From an uncultured Sphingomonas sp. (GTDB lineage: Bacteria > Pseudomonadota > Alphaproteobacteria > Sphingomonadales > Sphingomonadaceae): a stretch of DNA of 64,000 nt. A program made the translations under genes and the position numbers. How positions within the stretch are numbered: the stretch's first letter is position 1; each line of letters starts with the position of its first letter. The notes beneath the pieces were generated by a model. The model did no database searches. It was not told where the DNA came from and worked only from the letters and a program-made list of their open reading frames with translations. The stretch is from the NCBI RefSeq assembly GCF_902806265.1, contig NZ_CADCVZ010000036.1, positions 1 through 64,000 of the forward strand, given 5' to 3'. Shown here piece by piece: positions 1 to 9,982 of the stretch.

Positions 1-317
1 GGATCGGTGAAGTTGACCTGTCGGCCGCCAGTCACGGCGCCTTGTGTGCCGGTGCCGGTCAGGCTGCTGGCCGGCAGGCCGGCGCCGGTGACCGCGAAGG
101 AGTAGAACTGCGCCTCGAGATACTCGAGATTGAGCGCAAAGTTGAGGATGTCGGCATCCGACACCGTCTGCGCAAACGCCTTGGAGCTAAAGGCCGCGGC
201 GGCAAGGCCTGCGCCTGCCACAGCGTAGGCGCCGAAGTTCTGCACGAACGCGCGCCGATCCTCCCGCCGCTTCGCTCGGGTTTCGAGAACATCGAGCATC
301 AACTCTTGGTCGGCCAT
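1..317 (-). CDS. Ferritin-like domain protein with N-terminal signal region (partial, runs off left edge)
   Basis: Read manually from the minus strand, not in the ORF track: [88 protein letters not shown]..., typical of ferritin-like (Ferritin_2) proteins. No stop before window edge. Confidence 0.8.
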   Translation of the reverse strand, partial: MADQELMLDVLETRAKRREDRRAFVQNFGAYAVAGAGLAAAAFSSKAFAQTVSDADILNFALNLEYLEAQFYSFAVTGAGLPASSLTGTGTQGAVTGGRQVNFTD

Positions 318-395
318 CGTCGCCTCCGCATTATGGTGTCGGGGAATGGAAGCTGAATGTCCTGATTTCTAACCACATTGCCAAGGCCAACAATT

Positions 396-414
396 GTACG
401 GTACGCCACCGTAC
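396..414. promoter_or_regulatory. Perfect inverted repeat GTACGGT-N5-ACCGTAC in divergent promoter region
   Basis: gtacggt acgcc accgtac lies between the divergent ferritin-like gene and the Crp/Fnr regulator. Confidence 0.6.
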
Positions 415-509
415 GTCCGAACGAGTGACTCCGCTGGCTGTCCGATTTGTTGGTCCAGTTCAGTGCGGGTAAGCTTTATTCTTGACGGGCCTGTCTTGGG
501 GAGCTGTCC

Positions 510-1265
510 TTGCTGAAGCGGATCGAACGCGATTGGGTGCGTCCACGCTTAACAAGCATGAACCCGGATTTCCTGGGTCAACTCGCACCCGTCGATCGCG
601 CCACGATCGAGCCTCATCTGGAATCTGTCTTCGTTCTACGGGGGGAACCGCTTTTCAGAGCTGCCGATGCCGGTGAGCATATCTACTTTCCGCGCGGTCC
701 GCTGATCTCCGTCGAGCAGATCAATCGGGTCGAGGTTGCGCTGATCGGTAGCGAAGGACTGGTCGGCTGGCCTGCGCTGGTTGGCTGCAAGTATTCACCT
801 TACCATGCCATTGTCCGCGCGCGCGACGGCATCGTGCTCAAGATCGGAACCAGCGCCCTTGTTGCGATCGCCTCCGCTACGCCATCGCTGGCCTTGGTCC
901 TTAGCCGCTTTGTGAACGTCATCAGCGTGCAGATGGCGGAGACTATCGGCGCCTATGCGTTTCATCGCATCGACATGCGCATCGCGCGCTGGCTGCTGCT
1001 TCGGCACGACCGACTGAATGGCGACGACATCTCGGTGAACCACGATGAGATTGCCGACAATCTCGGTACCCGACGGGCCAGCATCACCGACTGCCTCCAC
1101 GTCATCGAAGGGAACGGTCTGGTTCGCTGTCGTCGGGGGCGGATCACGATACGCGATCGTGCCGGCTTGGAAGCGCTGGCGACAGGTTGCTACGGCGCCG
1201 CTGAGTCGTTCTATCGAGAAATCAGCGTTGCTTCCGATGAGACCGCCGCCTTCGTTCGGTGCTAA
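510..1265 (+). CDS. Crp/Fnr family transcriptional regulator (start may be the ATG at 558)
   Basis: N-terminal cyclic-nucleotide-binding-like fold followed by C-terminal winged HTH (NHDEIADNLGTRRASITDCLHVIEGNGLVRCRRGRITI). Confidence 0.85.
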   Translation: MLKRIERDWVRPRLTSMNPDFLGQLAPVDRATIEPHLESVFVLRGEPLFRAADAGEHIYFPRGPLISVEQINRVEVALIGSEGLVGWPALVGCKYSPYHAIVRARDGIVLKIGTSALVAIASATPSLALVLSRFVNVISVQMAETIGAYAFHRIDMRIARWLLLRHDRLNGDDISVNHDEIADNLGTRRASITDCLHVIEGNGLVRCRRGRITIRDRAGLEALATGCYGAAESFYREISVASDETAAFVRC

Positions 1266-1352
1266 TCCGGCAGGCGCGGAGAACCCAGGCAGCGCCGACG
1301 CAAGAACATTAGCAACGCGCTGAGTCAGTCGAAGGATGCTGTCTAGAGAACA

Positions 1353-1375
1353 GGGCGGCTCCAGCGGAACCGCCC
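1353..1375 (+). terminator. Putative intrinsic terminator after the Crp/Fnr gene
   Basis: GGGCGGCTCC-agc-GGAACCGCCC hairpin followed by a pyrimidine-rich tcttctct tract. Confidence 0.55.
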
Positions 1376-1415
1376 TCTTCTCTGCTTTGCTCGGGAAGGT
1401 CCGAATCCGAGAGCG

Positions 1416-2420
1416 CTATCCGCGCTCGGGGGCCGGTTCCGGCGGTGGCGGCGGCGGCGGCGGAAGCGGGCAGGTATCCGTCGCCAGGATTACCGAACCG
1501 TCCGGGCAGGTCTGGGTCTGCGGCGGCGGTGGCGGCGCTTCGACCGGCGGCGGCGGTGGCGGGGGCGGTGGTGCCGGCGGCGCGCCGAAGTTGAAGATCA
1601 GACTGGCCAGCAGCGAGTGGCTGCGGAACTTCTGCTCGTAATTGGCGAACAAGTCCGCATTGGTCGTCTGGTTGACGATCGTCGGGTTGGCCGGATCGAG
1701 CACGAAGCGATTGGCATTGCCGAGCAAGCTGACGGCGGTGTCGTCCGCCAGGCTGAGCTTGCGGGTGCGGAAGTGGCGGTACTTGAGGCCGAAATCGATG
1801 TTGCTGGTGAGCGCATAGCGCGCGCCGGCGATAAGCTGGCCTGCCCAGGCACCTTCCTTCTGACCGGCGAACTTCGCGCGGGCACGGCCAAGGCCGCCAC
1901 CGGCATAGAAGGACAAGCCGTCCTCGTCGCCAAAGTCTAGCAGGCCGTTGACCATCGCGGACAAAATGCGGACCCGGCCGTCGAGCGTGAAGTCGGTTGC
2001 GACCAGCGGCGCCAGGCCCGGGGCTCCCGGATCAGGGGCAACGGACGGACGGTTCAGGGCAACGTTGAGCGCGTCAACGAAACCTCCGTCGATCTCGAAG
2101 TCGTTGAGCTTGGCCCGCTTGAAACCGAGCTCGCCCTCAAGCCGGAACGCGCCAAAATCATACCCGATTATTGCATCCGCGTCGATGCCGCGCCGATAAT
2201 CGATGCCGAGCGCGTTGTTGAAGCTGGTGTCGCCGGGGCCGGCGGGCGCAGCTGGTGTGGCCGGGGTCTGAGTGGTGGTGAAGTCGACGTCGATGTCGGC
2301 ATCCTGGTCCTTGGGAAGGAGAATGCCGCCTTCAATACCGAAATAGGGCTGACCGTCGCGGGCGGCAGCGGGCGACGCCACCGCCATTGCTGCAGTGGCC
2401 GTAAGTAACAATTTTCGCAT
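1416..2420 (-). CDS. Outer membrane beta-barrel protein with proline-rich C-terminus
   Basis: MRKLLLTATAAMAVASPAAARDGQPYFGIEGGILLP... signal peptide, barrel-like repeats, ends PPPPPPPPEPAPERG. Start placed inside the 1060-aa ORF. Confidence 0.8.
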   Translation of the reverse strand: MRKLLLTATAAMAVASPAAARDGQPYFGIEGGILLPKDQDADIDVDFTTTQTPATPAAPAGPGDTSFNNALGIDYRRGIDADAIIGYDFGAFRLEGELGFKRAKLNDFEIDGGFVDALNVALNRPSVAPDPGAPGLAPLVATDFTLDGRVRILSAMVNGLLDFGDEDGLSFYAGGGLGRARAKFAGQKEGAWAGQLIAGARYALTSNIDFGLKYRHFRTRKLSLADDTAVSLLGNANRFVLDPANPTIVNQTTNADLFANYEQKFRSHSLLASLIFNFGAPPAPPPPPPPPPVEAPPPPPQTQTCPDGSVILATDTCPLPPPPPPPPEPAPERG

Positions 2421-2645
2421 GATGCCTCCTGTACGAGGTGCAACCCCCGGGTTCGCATACAGTAGCCGGACTGTGGTGGATACCGGCAGTTTGACGCGGC
2501 TCCCGCGTACTGTGGCGCTGCGGACACATCTGGTTGATCGAAGCGGTTGCGCGCGCTTCCTCTGCGGACCTTCGTTGCGCACTGCCACCCCCTCGACGAA
2601 CGCGCAGCCTCCCTTTACCCGTTCCCTGCATATGGAGGAGACGTG

Positions 2646-4493
2646 ATGGACCGGCGTTCGTTCATGGCAAGTGGAAGCGCTGCGGCGCTCGCTGCGACCC
2701 TGCCCTCCTGCACCACCCCGCCGGCACCCGGTGCCGCCGCCGCGCCGACGGGCGACAGCGCGGACGCCCGGCTTCGCGCCATGCTCGACCGCATCTTCTA
2801 CGGCCGGCTCGAGGATAATCCGGAAGGTGCCACCGGTCTCGGCCTGGACGTCGGCGAACGCGCCCACCTGCGCGGACGGCTGGACGATTACAGCAGCGCG
2901 GGCCGGGCCAAGGACCTCGGCCGAGCCCGGGCGGACCTGGCCCAGCTGCACACGGTCGACCGCACCCGGCTGTCCCCCGCCGCCGCGCTCGACCTTGAGG
3001 TGGTCGAATACGACCTCACCCGCACGCTGGAGGGCGCGCGCATCCCCTACGGCTCCGCGGGCGGCCGCTACTCGCCCTACGTCATCAGCCAGCTGACCGG
3101 CCCCTATCGCGGCATCCCCGATTTCCTCGACACCACCCACCCGGTCAAGAACGCGGCGGACGCCGACGCCTACCTGTCGCGCCTCGCGCAGTTCGATACC
3201 GCGCTCGACGCCAGCTTGGCGCGGCAGCGGGAGGACGCGGCGCGCGGCGTATTCGCGCCCGACTACGTCCTCGACACGACGTTGCGGCAGCTGCGCTCCC
3301 TGCGCGACCAGCCCGCGGCCCAGACCCTGCTGGTGACCTCGCTTGCCCGCCGCGCGCGGGAGGCGGGCCTTGGCGACGCTTATGCCAGCCGGGCCGAGCG
3401 GATCGTCGCCGCAGAAGTATTCCCCGCGCTCGACCGGCAGATCGCCCTGGTGACCGAGCTGCGCGGCCGCGCCACGCACGATGCAGGCGTGTGGCGTCTG
3501 CCGGAGGGGGAGGCCTATTACGCCGGCGCACTGGAGGCCGCGACCACCACGAGCATGGGCGCGGAAGAGATCCACCAGCTCGGTCTCAGCCAAGTGGCGG
3601 AGCTGGAAGCACGGCTGGACCCGATCCTCCGGGCCCACGGCCTGACCCGGGGCAGCGCGGGCCAGCGGCTGGCCGAGCTCAACAAGGACCCGGCCCAGCT
3701 CTACCCCAACACCGACGAAGGCCGCGCCGCGCTGCTGGCCCACCTCAACCGCCAGATCGCGGAGATCACCCCCAAGCTGCCGCAGGCTTTCGCGACCCTC
3801 CCCAAGGCAGAGGTCGAGGTCCGGCGCGTACCCCCGCTGATCCAGGCGGGCGCGCCCGGCGGCTATTACGACAGCGCTCCGCTCGACGGTTCCAGGCCCG
3901 GTATCTACTACATCAACCTGCGCGACACCTTCGACCGGCCGAAGTTCGGCCTCGCCACCCTCACCTACCACGAAGCGGTGCCCGGCCATCACCTGCAGAT
4001 CAGCCTGGCCCAGGAATCCGAGGAGATCCCGCTGATCCGGCGGCTGGGCGGCTATTCCGCCTACTCGGAAGGCTGGGCGCTCTACTCCGAACAGCTCGCC
4101 GACGAGCTCGGCATGTACGAAGGCGATCCGCTCGGCCGGGCGGGCATGCTGCAGAGCTTCCTGTTCCGCGCGACCCGGCTGGTGGTCGACACCGGCCTTC
4201 ATGCCAAGCGCTGGTCGCGCGAGCAGGCCACCGACTATTTCATCCGTACCACGGGCATCGCCCGCGGCCGCAGCCAGGGCGAGATCGACCGCTACACCGT
4301 GTGGCCCGGCCAGGCGACCAGCTACAAGGTCGGGCACATCGTCTGGGACCGGCTGCGCAGCGAGTCCAAGGCGAAGCTCGGTCCCCGCTTCGACCTGCGC
4401 GACTTTCACCAGGTGCTGCTGCAGGGCGCGGTGCCGCTCACCGTGCTGGAGCGGCTGGTCGAGCGGCGCACCGCCGAACGGCTCCGCGGCTAA
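2646..4493 (+). CDS. DUF885 family protein (copy 1, TAT/lipoprotein-like leader)
   Basis: MDRRSFMASGSAAALAATLPSC leader; TYHEAVPGHHLQ motif and C-terminal GQATSYKVG...LRDFHQVLLQGAVPLTVLE typical of DUF885. Confidence 0.88.
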   Translation: MDRRSFMASGSAAALAATLPSCTTPPAPGAAAAPTGDSADARLRAMLDRIFYGRLEDNPEGATGLGLDVGERAHLRGRLDDYSSAGRAKDLGRARADLAQLHTVDRTRLSPAAALDLEVVEYDLTRTLEGARIPYGSAGGRYSPYVISQLTGPYRGIPDFLDTTHPVKNAADADAYLSRLAQFDTALDASLARQREDAARGVFAPDYVLDTTLRQLRSLRDQPAAQTLLVTSLARRAREAGLGDAYASRAERIVAAEVFPALDRQIALVTELRGRATHDAGVWRLPEGEAYYAGALEAATTTSMGAEEIHQLGLSQVAELEARLDPILRAHGLTRGSAGQRLAELNKDPAQLYPNTDEGRAALLAHLNRQIAEITPKLPQAFATLPKAEVEVRRVPPLIQAGAPGGYYDSAPLDGSRPGIYYINLRDTFDRPKFGLATLTYHEAVPGHHLQISLAQESEEIPLIRRLGGYSAYSEGWALYSEQLADELGMYEGDPLGRAGMLQSFLFRATRLVVDTGLHAKRWSREQATDYFIRTTGIARGRSQGEIDRYTVWPGQATSYKVGHIVWDRLRSESKAKLGPRFDLRDFHQVLLQGAVPLTVLERLVERRTAERLRG

Positions 4494-4495
4494 CG

Positions 4496-6361
4496 ATGAA
4501 AAGGACACCCACGTTGAAGCAGCTTTTGCCCCTGTCCGCCTTCCTCCTCGCGACCGCCTGCGCCGCCGTGCCGCCCGGAGCGCCGCCGGCCCCCGCACCC
4601 GCGGCGCCAGTGCAGGCTCCGCCCGTCGACCCGGCCGCCGAGGACCGGCGCTTCACCGCCTTCCTCGATGCCGCCTTTGAGGCGCAGGCGGCGCGCAGCC
4701 CGCAATTCCTCACCTCGCTCGGCCGCAAGGAGCAGTACGACCGGCTCGACATCTATACCGACGAATACCGGCAGCAGGGGCTCGCCCTCGCCCAGTCGCA
4801 GCTGCAGCAGCTCCGCGCGCAGTTCGATCCCGCCCGCCTGAGCCCCACCGGACGCCTCAGCTATCGCATGTTCGAGGAGGAGATCGAGCAGGACGTCGAG
4901 AACTTCCGCTGGCGCTGGCACGGCTTCCCGGCGAGCACCAACGGCAGCCCGCTGGGCGCTGTCCCGGTGTTCCTGATCAATCAGCACCGGGTCGCCACCG
5001 TCGCCGACGCGGAAGCCTACATCGCGCGCCTGCGCGAGGTCGAGCGGGTCATGGGCGAGATTTCGGCAAACATGCGCCGCCAGGTCGAGCTCGGCATCGT
5101 GCCCCCGCGCTTCAACTTCGCACCCGTCCGCGCCGATGCCCGGCGCGTGCTGGCAGGTGCGCCCTTCTCCGGCGGCAAGGAAACGCCGCTGTTTGCCGAC
5201 TTCAAGACCAAGGTCGAGAAGCTCAGCGTTCCGCAAGCCGAGAAGAACCGCCTGGTCGCGCAAGCCCGCGAGGCGCTGACCGGCCCCTTCCAGCGCGGCT
5301 ACCGGACGTTCCTCGACACCTGGGACCTCCTTGAGGCGAAGGCCAGCGCCAGCAACGGTGCATGGAGCCTGCCGCAGGGTGAGGCCTACTATGCCAACCG
5401 CCTGAGCAACTCGACGACTACCGAACTCACCGCCGACCAGATCCATCAGACCGGCGTCACCCAGGTCGCGCGCCTCCACCGCGAGATGGAGCGGATCAAG
5501 CAGCAGGTCGGCTTCACCGGCACGCTGCAGCAGTTCTTCGCGCACATCAACCAAGGCCGGCAGTACAAATACCCGAACACCGCCGCGGGCCGCGAGCAGT
5601 ACCTCGCCGACGGCCGCCGCTTCATCGCCCAGGTCATGGCCAAGGCGCCGCAATGGTTCCGCCGGCTGCCCAAGGCGCCGCTGGAGGTCCGCGCGGTCGA
5701 GCAGTGGCGGCAGGATACCGCCGCCGTCGCCTTCTACAACCGCCCGTCTGAGGACGGCTCGCGGCCCGGCATCTACTACGTCAACCTTGCCGACATGAAC
5801 CAGGTGCTGAAGCCCCAGACCGAGGCGATCAGCTACCATGAGGGCGCGCCCGGCCACCACTTCCAGATCGCGCTGGCGCAGGAGCTGCCGGGCGTGCCGA
5901 AGTTCCGCCGCTTCGGTGGCTACGGCGTCTATTCGGAAGGCTGGGGCCTGTACGCGGAAGGGCTGGGCAAGGAGATGGGCTTCTACCCCGAACCGATCTC
6001 CGATTTCGGCATGTTGTCGACCCAGCTGTGGCGAGCGGTGCGGCTGGTGGTCGACACCGGCATCCACAGCAAGCGCTGGACCCGCGAACAGGCGATCCGC
6101 TACTTCCGCGAGAACGCCCTGCTGTCCGAACGCGACGCGACCAAGGAAGTCGAGCGCTACTTCAACAACCCCGGCCAGGCGACCAGCTACATGATCGGGC
6201 AGCTCAAGATTTTGGAGCTGCGCGACCGCGCCCGCCAGGCGCTCGGAGATCGCTTCGACATTCGCGACTTCCACGCGGTGGTGCTGGAGAACGGCGCGGT
6301 GCCGCTGGACGTGCTGGAAGAGCTGGTGAACGGCTACATCGCGGAGCGGCAGCGGGCCTGA
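4496..6361 (+). CDS. DUF885 family protein (copy 2)
   Basis: MKRTPTLKQLLPLSAFLLATACAAV lipoprotein leader; SYHEGAPGHHFQ and GQATSYMIG...IRDFHAVVLENGAVPLDVLEELV. Confidence 0.88.
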   Translation: MKRTPTLKQLLPLSAFLLATACAAVPPGAPPAPAPAAPVQAPPVDPAAEDRRFTAFLDAAFEAQAARSPQFLTSLGRKEQYDRLDIYTDEYRQQGLALAQSQLQQLRAQFDPARLSPTGRLSYRMFEEEIEQDVENFRWRWHGFPASTNGSPLGAVPVFLINQHRVATVADAEAYIARLREVERVMGEISANMRRQVELGIVPPRFNFAPVRADARRVLAGAPFSGGKETPLFADFKTKVEKLSVPQAEKNRLVAQAREALTGPFQRGYRTFLDTWDLLEAKASASNGAWSLPQGEAYYANRLSNSTTTELTADQIHQTGVTQVARLHREMERIKQQVGFTGTLQQFFAHINQGRQYKYPNTAAGREQYLADGRRFIAQVMAKAPQWFRRLPKAPLEVRAVEQWRQDTAAVAFYNRPSEDGSRPGIYYVNLADMNQVLKPQTEAISYHEGAPGHHFQIALAQELPGVPKFRRFGGYGVYSEGWGLYAEGLGKEMGFYPEPISDFGMLSTQLWRAVRLVVDTGIHSKRWTREQAIRYFRENALLSERDATKEVERYFNNPGQATSYMIGQLKILELRDRARQALGDRFDIRDFHAVVLENGAVPLDVLEELVNGYIAERQRA

Positions 6362-6493
6362 ACCCCCGCTCCCGCACGCGCCAACAGAAACCTGCCGCCT
6401 CGGACGCGGCGCACCCTGGGGCTGTCTATAACAGCTGAAACGGCAGCGGCTGCGCTGTTCGCTTCACCCGCGTGACGCCACGCGCCCGAGGAG

Positions 6494-6811
6494 ATGAGGA
6501 TGATGTCGTCCGAGGTCCGGTCCGACGTGCCGGTCGCGTTACCGGCGCAATGCGGCACCGCCGCCGCCGGAGGCCTGCGCGAAGCCTTGCTGCGCGCCGG
6601 CGGTGCCGGAGCGGTGCGCGTCGACGCCTCCGCCGTGGCCAGCCTCGGCCAGGCCGTGCTCCAGTTGCTGCTGGCAGCCCGCCGCACCGCCGAGGCCGGC
6701 GGCCTGCCCTTCGACATCGGCTCGCCCAGCACCGCCCTCAGCGACACGCTCGCACGCTGCGGCCTGACCAACACGCTTGCTTCGCTGCCCGCCCGGAGCG
6801 TCGCGGCATGA
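6494..6811 (+). CDS. STAS domain-containing protein
   Basis: 105 aa; VRVDASAVASLGQAVLQLLLAARRTAEAGGLPFDIGSPSTALSDTLARCGL is STAS-like. Stop overlaps the start of the next gene (ATGA). Confidence 0.75.
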   Translation: MRMMSSEVRSDVPVALPAQCGTAAAGGLREALLRAGGAGAVRVDASAVASLGQAVLQLLLAARRTAEAGGLPFDIGSPSTALSDTLARCGLTNTLASLPARSVAA

Positions 6812-7597
6812 GCAAGCTCATCCTCACCGTCGATGATTCCCCGAGCATGCGGATGCTGCTCAAGGCCTCGCTTTCGGCCAAGGGCTTCGCGGTCGAGACC
6901 GCCGAAGACGGGGTGCAGGGGCTCGAACGGCTGGGCCAGCTCAACCCCGACCTCCTCATCACCGACATCAACATGCCCCAGATGGACGGGTTCGAGCTGA
7001 TCGCGCAGGTCCGCGCTCGAAGCGCCTACGGCGGACTCCCCATCCTGGTGCTGTCGACCGAGTTCTCGGCCGAGAAGAAAGCCCGCGCTCGCGAGGCCGG
7101 TGCTACCGGTTGGATCACCGCGCAGGTGCAGCTCTCGCTCCGCGACCATGGCGTGCCGCCCTACCGGCTGGAGCTGGAAGTGACCGAAAGCGCGGTCATG
7201 GCCAATGCGCAACGCGCGCTGCGGCACCTGCAGATCCTCGACGACGCCGGCGTCAGGGTGGCGATCGACGATTTCGGGACCGGCTACAGCAGCCTGTCCT
7301 ATCTGCAGCTCGCTGCCCGCGAAGATGGTCAAGATCGACCAGTCGTTCGTCCGCCGGCTGGCCGGGGAAGAGCGCGCCCGGACGCTGGTGTGCTCCATGG
7401 TCAGCTTGTCGCACGATCTCGGCTACCGGGTCGTCGCCGAAGGGGTGGAAACCGCCGATGCGCTGCAGCTGCTCGGCGCGATGGGCTGCGACGAGGCGCA
7501 GGGTCATTATCTGGCGCGCCCGATGGAGCTGAACGCCTTTGAGCGCTGGCTCGGCGCGTCTCCGTTTGCCATGGACCGCGGGATCGCCGCCGCCTGA
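6808..7597 (+). pseudogene. CheY-type receiver fused in frame to the C-terminal half of an EAL phosphodiesterase, then frameshifted
   Basis: MSKLILTVDDSPSMRMLLKASLSAKGF...GATGWI is a receiver ending before the usual KPF region. It continues directly into TAQVQLSLRDHGVPPYRLELEVTESAVM...AIDDFGTGYSSLSYLQL (EAL). One extra base near 7313 is needed to reach LPAKMVKIDQSFVRRLAGEE...MDRGIAAA. Confidence 0.8.
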
Positions 7598-7690
7598 TCG
7601 CTGAGCGCCCGCTAAAGCCCCTTTTCTCCCCGCTCCGCCCGGCGCATGAGACGCTTGATTCAGCGTCTCAGCCGATGGAGCCCAAGTCCC

Positions 7691-9439
7691 ATGATTCGCC
7701 CCGCTTTTCTGCTCGCCGCCACTGCCCTGCTGGCCGTCCCCGCCGCCGCGCAGCAACAGCCCGCATTCAGCACCCAGCGCCTGTCCCAGCATGTGCAAAC
7801 GCTCGGTTCCGACGCCTATGAAGGCCGCGGCGTGGGCGTGCCGGCCGAGGGCCGCACCGTGCAGTACCTCATCCGTGAGTTCGGCCGCGCCGGCCTGCAG
7901 CCCGGCGGCGACCTCCAGAACGGCCGTCGCGGCTGGACCCAGCGCGTGCCGCTGCTGCAGTCGGACTGGCAGGGCACGCCCACCCTGGCGATGAACGTCA
8001 ATGGCCAGCAGCTGCCGCTCACCCAGGGGCAGGAGATCGCCGCTCGCGCGCCGACCAACGGCCAGAGCGCGCTCAACCTCCAGAACCTGCCGCTGGTGTT
8101 CGTCGGCTACGGGGTCAAGGCGCCCGAGCGGAACTGGGACGACTTTAAGGGCCAGGACCTCCGCGGCAAGATCATGGTCGTGCTGGTCAACGATCCCGAC
8201 TTCGAAGGCCCGCTCGCCGATCCCCAGAACGGCGACTTCGGCGGCAAGGCGATGACCTACTATGGCCGCTGGACCTACAAGTATGAGGAGGGAGCGCGGC
8301 AGGGCGCAGCCGGCGTGCTGGTGATCCACGAAACCGCGCCCGCCTCCTACGGCTGGGCGACCGTCAAGAACTCCAACACCAACACCATGTTCGACATCGT
8401 CCGGCAGAACCCGGCGGCCGAGCACCCGCCGCTCGAAGCGTGGATCCAGCAGGATCTCGCCGGGCGCATCTTCGCCGCGTCGGGCACCAGCCTGGAGCAG
8501 ATGAAGGCCGCCGCCCGCCGCCGCGACTTCCGGCCGGTGCCGCTCAAGGCGACGCTGACCGCACAGGGCCAGGCCCGCACTCAGGTCATCAACTCCAGCA
8601 ACGTCGTCGGCATCCTGCCCGGCAAGTCGCGGCCGGACGAGACGGTGATCTATACCGGCCATTGGGACCACCTCGGCATCGGCCAGCCGGACGCGAACGG
8701 CGACCGCATCTACAACGGCGCGCTCGATAACGCGTCGGGCATCAGCCACATGATCGAGCAGGCCCGCGCCTTCGCCCGCGGCCCGCGGCCCGACCGCTCC
8801 GTCGTGTTCCTGGCGGTCACCGCCGAGGAGAAGGGCCTGCTCGGCTCCGAATATTACGCGGCCAACCCGCTGTACCCGGTCGAGAAGACCGCGGGCGTCC
8901 TCAATACCGACTCCATGGGCGTGTTCGGCCGGGCCAACGATTTCTCCATTTCCGGCACCGCGCGGCTGGAGCTGCTCGACATGCTGGTGGAGGAAGGTCG
9001 CCGGCTCGGCCGCAAGTTCACGCCCGACCCCAATCCGCAGAGCGGCGGCTTCTACCGCTCCGACCATTTCTCGATGGCCAAGGTCGGGGTTCCGGCCATC
9101 TCCTTCCGCTCGGGTCAGGACTTGGTCAGCGGCGGCGTGACCCGGGGCGAGGCGATCGCCCGCGAGTACACTGAGAAACGCTACCACCAGCCCGACGACG
9201 AGTATCTGCCGAGCTGGAACTTCGAGGGGATCGCGGCGGATGCGACCTTGCTCCACGCCGTCGGCCGGCGGCTGGCGAACAGCACCGCCTGGCCGAACTG
9301 GAGCGCCGACAGCGAGTTCCGCGCCGCGCGCGATGCCAGCGCGGCCGTTCGCGGCGGCGGCGCTCAGCCGGCCGGCGCGGCGCCCGCCCCCGCCGAGCCC
9401 GTCCCAACGCCCGCCGACGTCGCTGGAGAGCGTGGTTGA
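7691..9439 (+). CDS. M28 family metallopeptidase
   Basis: Signal peptide; GHWDHLGIG, NGALDNASG, AVTAEEKGLLGSEYYAANP and FYRSDHFSMAKVGVPAI match M28 aminopeptidase motifs. Confidence 0.92.
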   Translation: MIRPAFLLAATALLAVPAAAQQQPAFSTQRLSQHVQTLGSDAYEGRGVGVPAEGRTVQYLIREFGRAGLQPGGDLQNGRRGWTQRVPLLQSDWQGTPTLAMNVNGQQLPLTQGQEIAARAPTNGQSALNLQNLPLVFVGYGVKAPERNWDDFKGQDLRGKIMVVLVNDPDFEGPLADPQNGDFGGKAMTYYGRWTYKYEEGARQGAAGVLVIHETAPASYGWATVKNSNTNTMFDIVRQNPAAEHPPLEAWIQQDLAGRIFAASGTSLEQMKAAARRRDFRPVPLKATLTAQGQARTQVINSSNVVGILPGKSRPDETVIYTGHWDHLGIGQPDANGDRIYNGALDNASGISHMIEQARAFARGPRPDRSVVFLAVTAEEKGLLGSEYYAANPLYPVEKTAGVLNTDSMGVFGRANDFSISGTARLELLDMLVEEGRRLGRKFTPDPNPQSGGFYRSDHFSMAKVGVPAISFRSGQDLVSGGVTRGEAIAREYTEKRYHQPDDEYLPSWNFEGIAADATLLHAVGRRLANSTAWPNWSADSEFRAARDASAAVRGGGAQPAGAAPAPAEPVPTPADVAGERG

Positions 9440-9950
9440 CGGAAGCGCTTAGCGCGGCACTCCCCGACGACCTCGACCGCAAGGCCGAGAGCTGATGAAG
9501 CAGGTCTGCCGGAAAGAGCTGAAGGTCGCTACCGCCGAAAGCTGCACCGGCGGCTTGCTCGCTTCACTGCTGACCGACATCGACGGCGCGGGCCATGGCT
9601 TCGACCGCGGCTTCGTGACTTATTATGACGCCACGGCCAAGCAGGACCTGCTGGGCCTTACGCCCGAGATGACCGGGCGCACCAGGCGGTGACCGGCGCG
9701 GTTGCCCGGGCGATGGCCGAAGGCGCGCTCCAGAACAGCCGGGCCGATATCGCGCTGTCGGTCACCGGGTTCGCGGGCCCCGCGGGCGAACAGGAGGAGG
9801 AAGGCCTGTGCCACTTCGCCTGCGCCCGCCGCGGCCGGCCGATCAGGCTGCGGGAGGGAGCACTTCGGAGCGCTCGGCCGCGGCCCCATCCGCATCAAGG
9901 CGATTGGCGTGCTGCTGGAGATGCTTGAGGAAGCCGTCGAACAGGTGTAG
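9436..9950 (+). pseudogene. CinA family protein (nicotinamide-nucleotide amidohydrolase type), three apparent frameshifts
   Basis: Pieces in three frames: LTEALSAALPDDLDRKAES / MKQVCRKELKVATAESCTGGLLASLLTDIDGAGHGFDRGFVTYYDATAKQDLLGLTPEM / AVTGAVARAMAEGALQNSRADIALSVTGFAGP / GRGPIRIKAIGVLLEMLEEAVEQV. Confidence 0.85.
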
Positions 9951-9982
9951 GTTCTTGCTTTGTTCTCACAGGGGAGACGATC

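Noticed and set aside
1416-1600. GGC-rich microsatellite-like tract as possible phase-variable repeat
   Set aside because: It encodes the expected proline-rich tail of the outer membrane protein; repeat is imperfect and in frame.
3491-4495. N-terminal part of the 956-aa ORF
   Set aside because: Out-of-frame overlap with the first DUF885 gene; the real start of the second copy is the ATG at 4496.
7253-9256. 667-aa minus-strand ORF
   Set aside because: Antisense shadow of the M28 peptidase and EAL remnant; no protein-like motifs.
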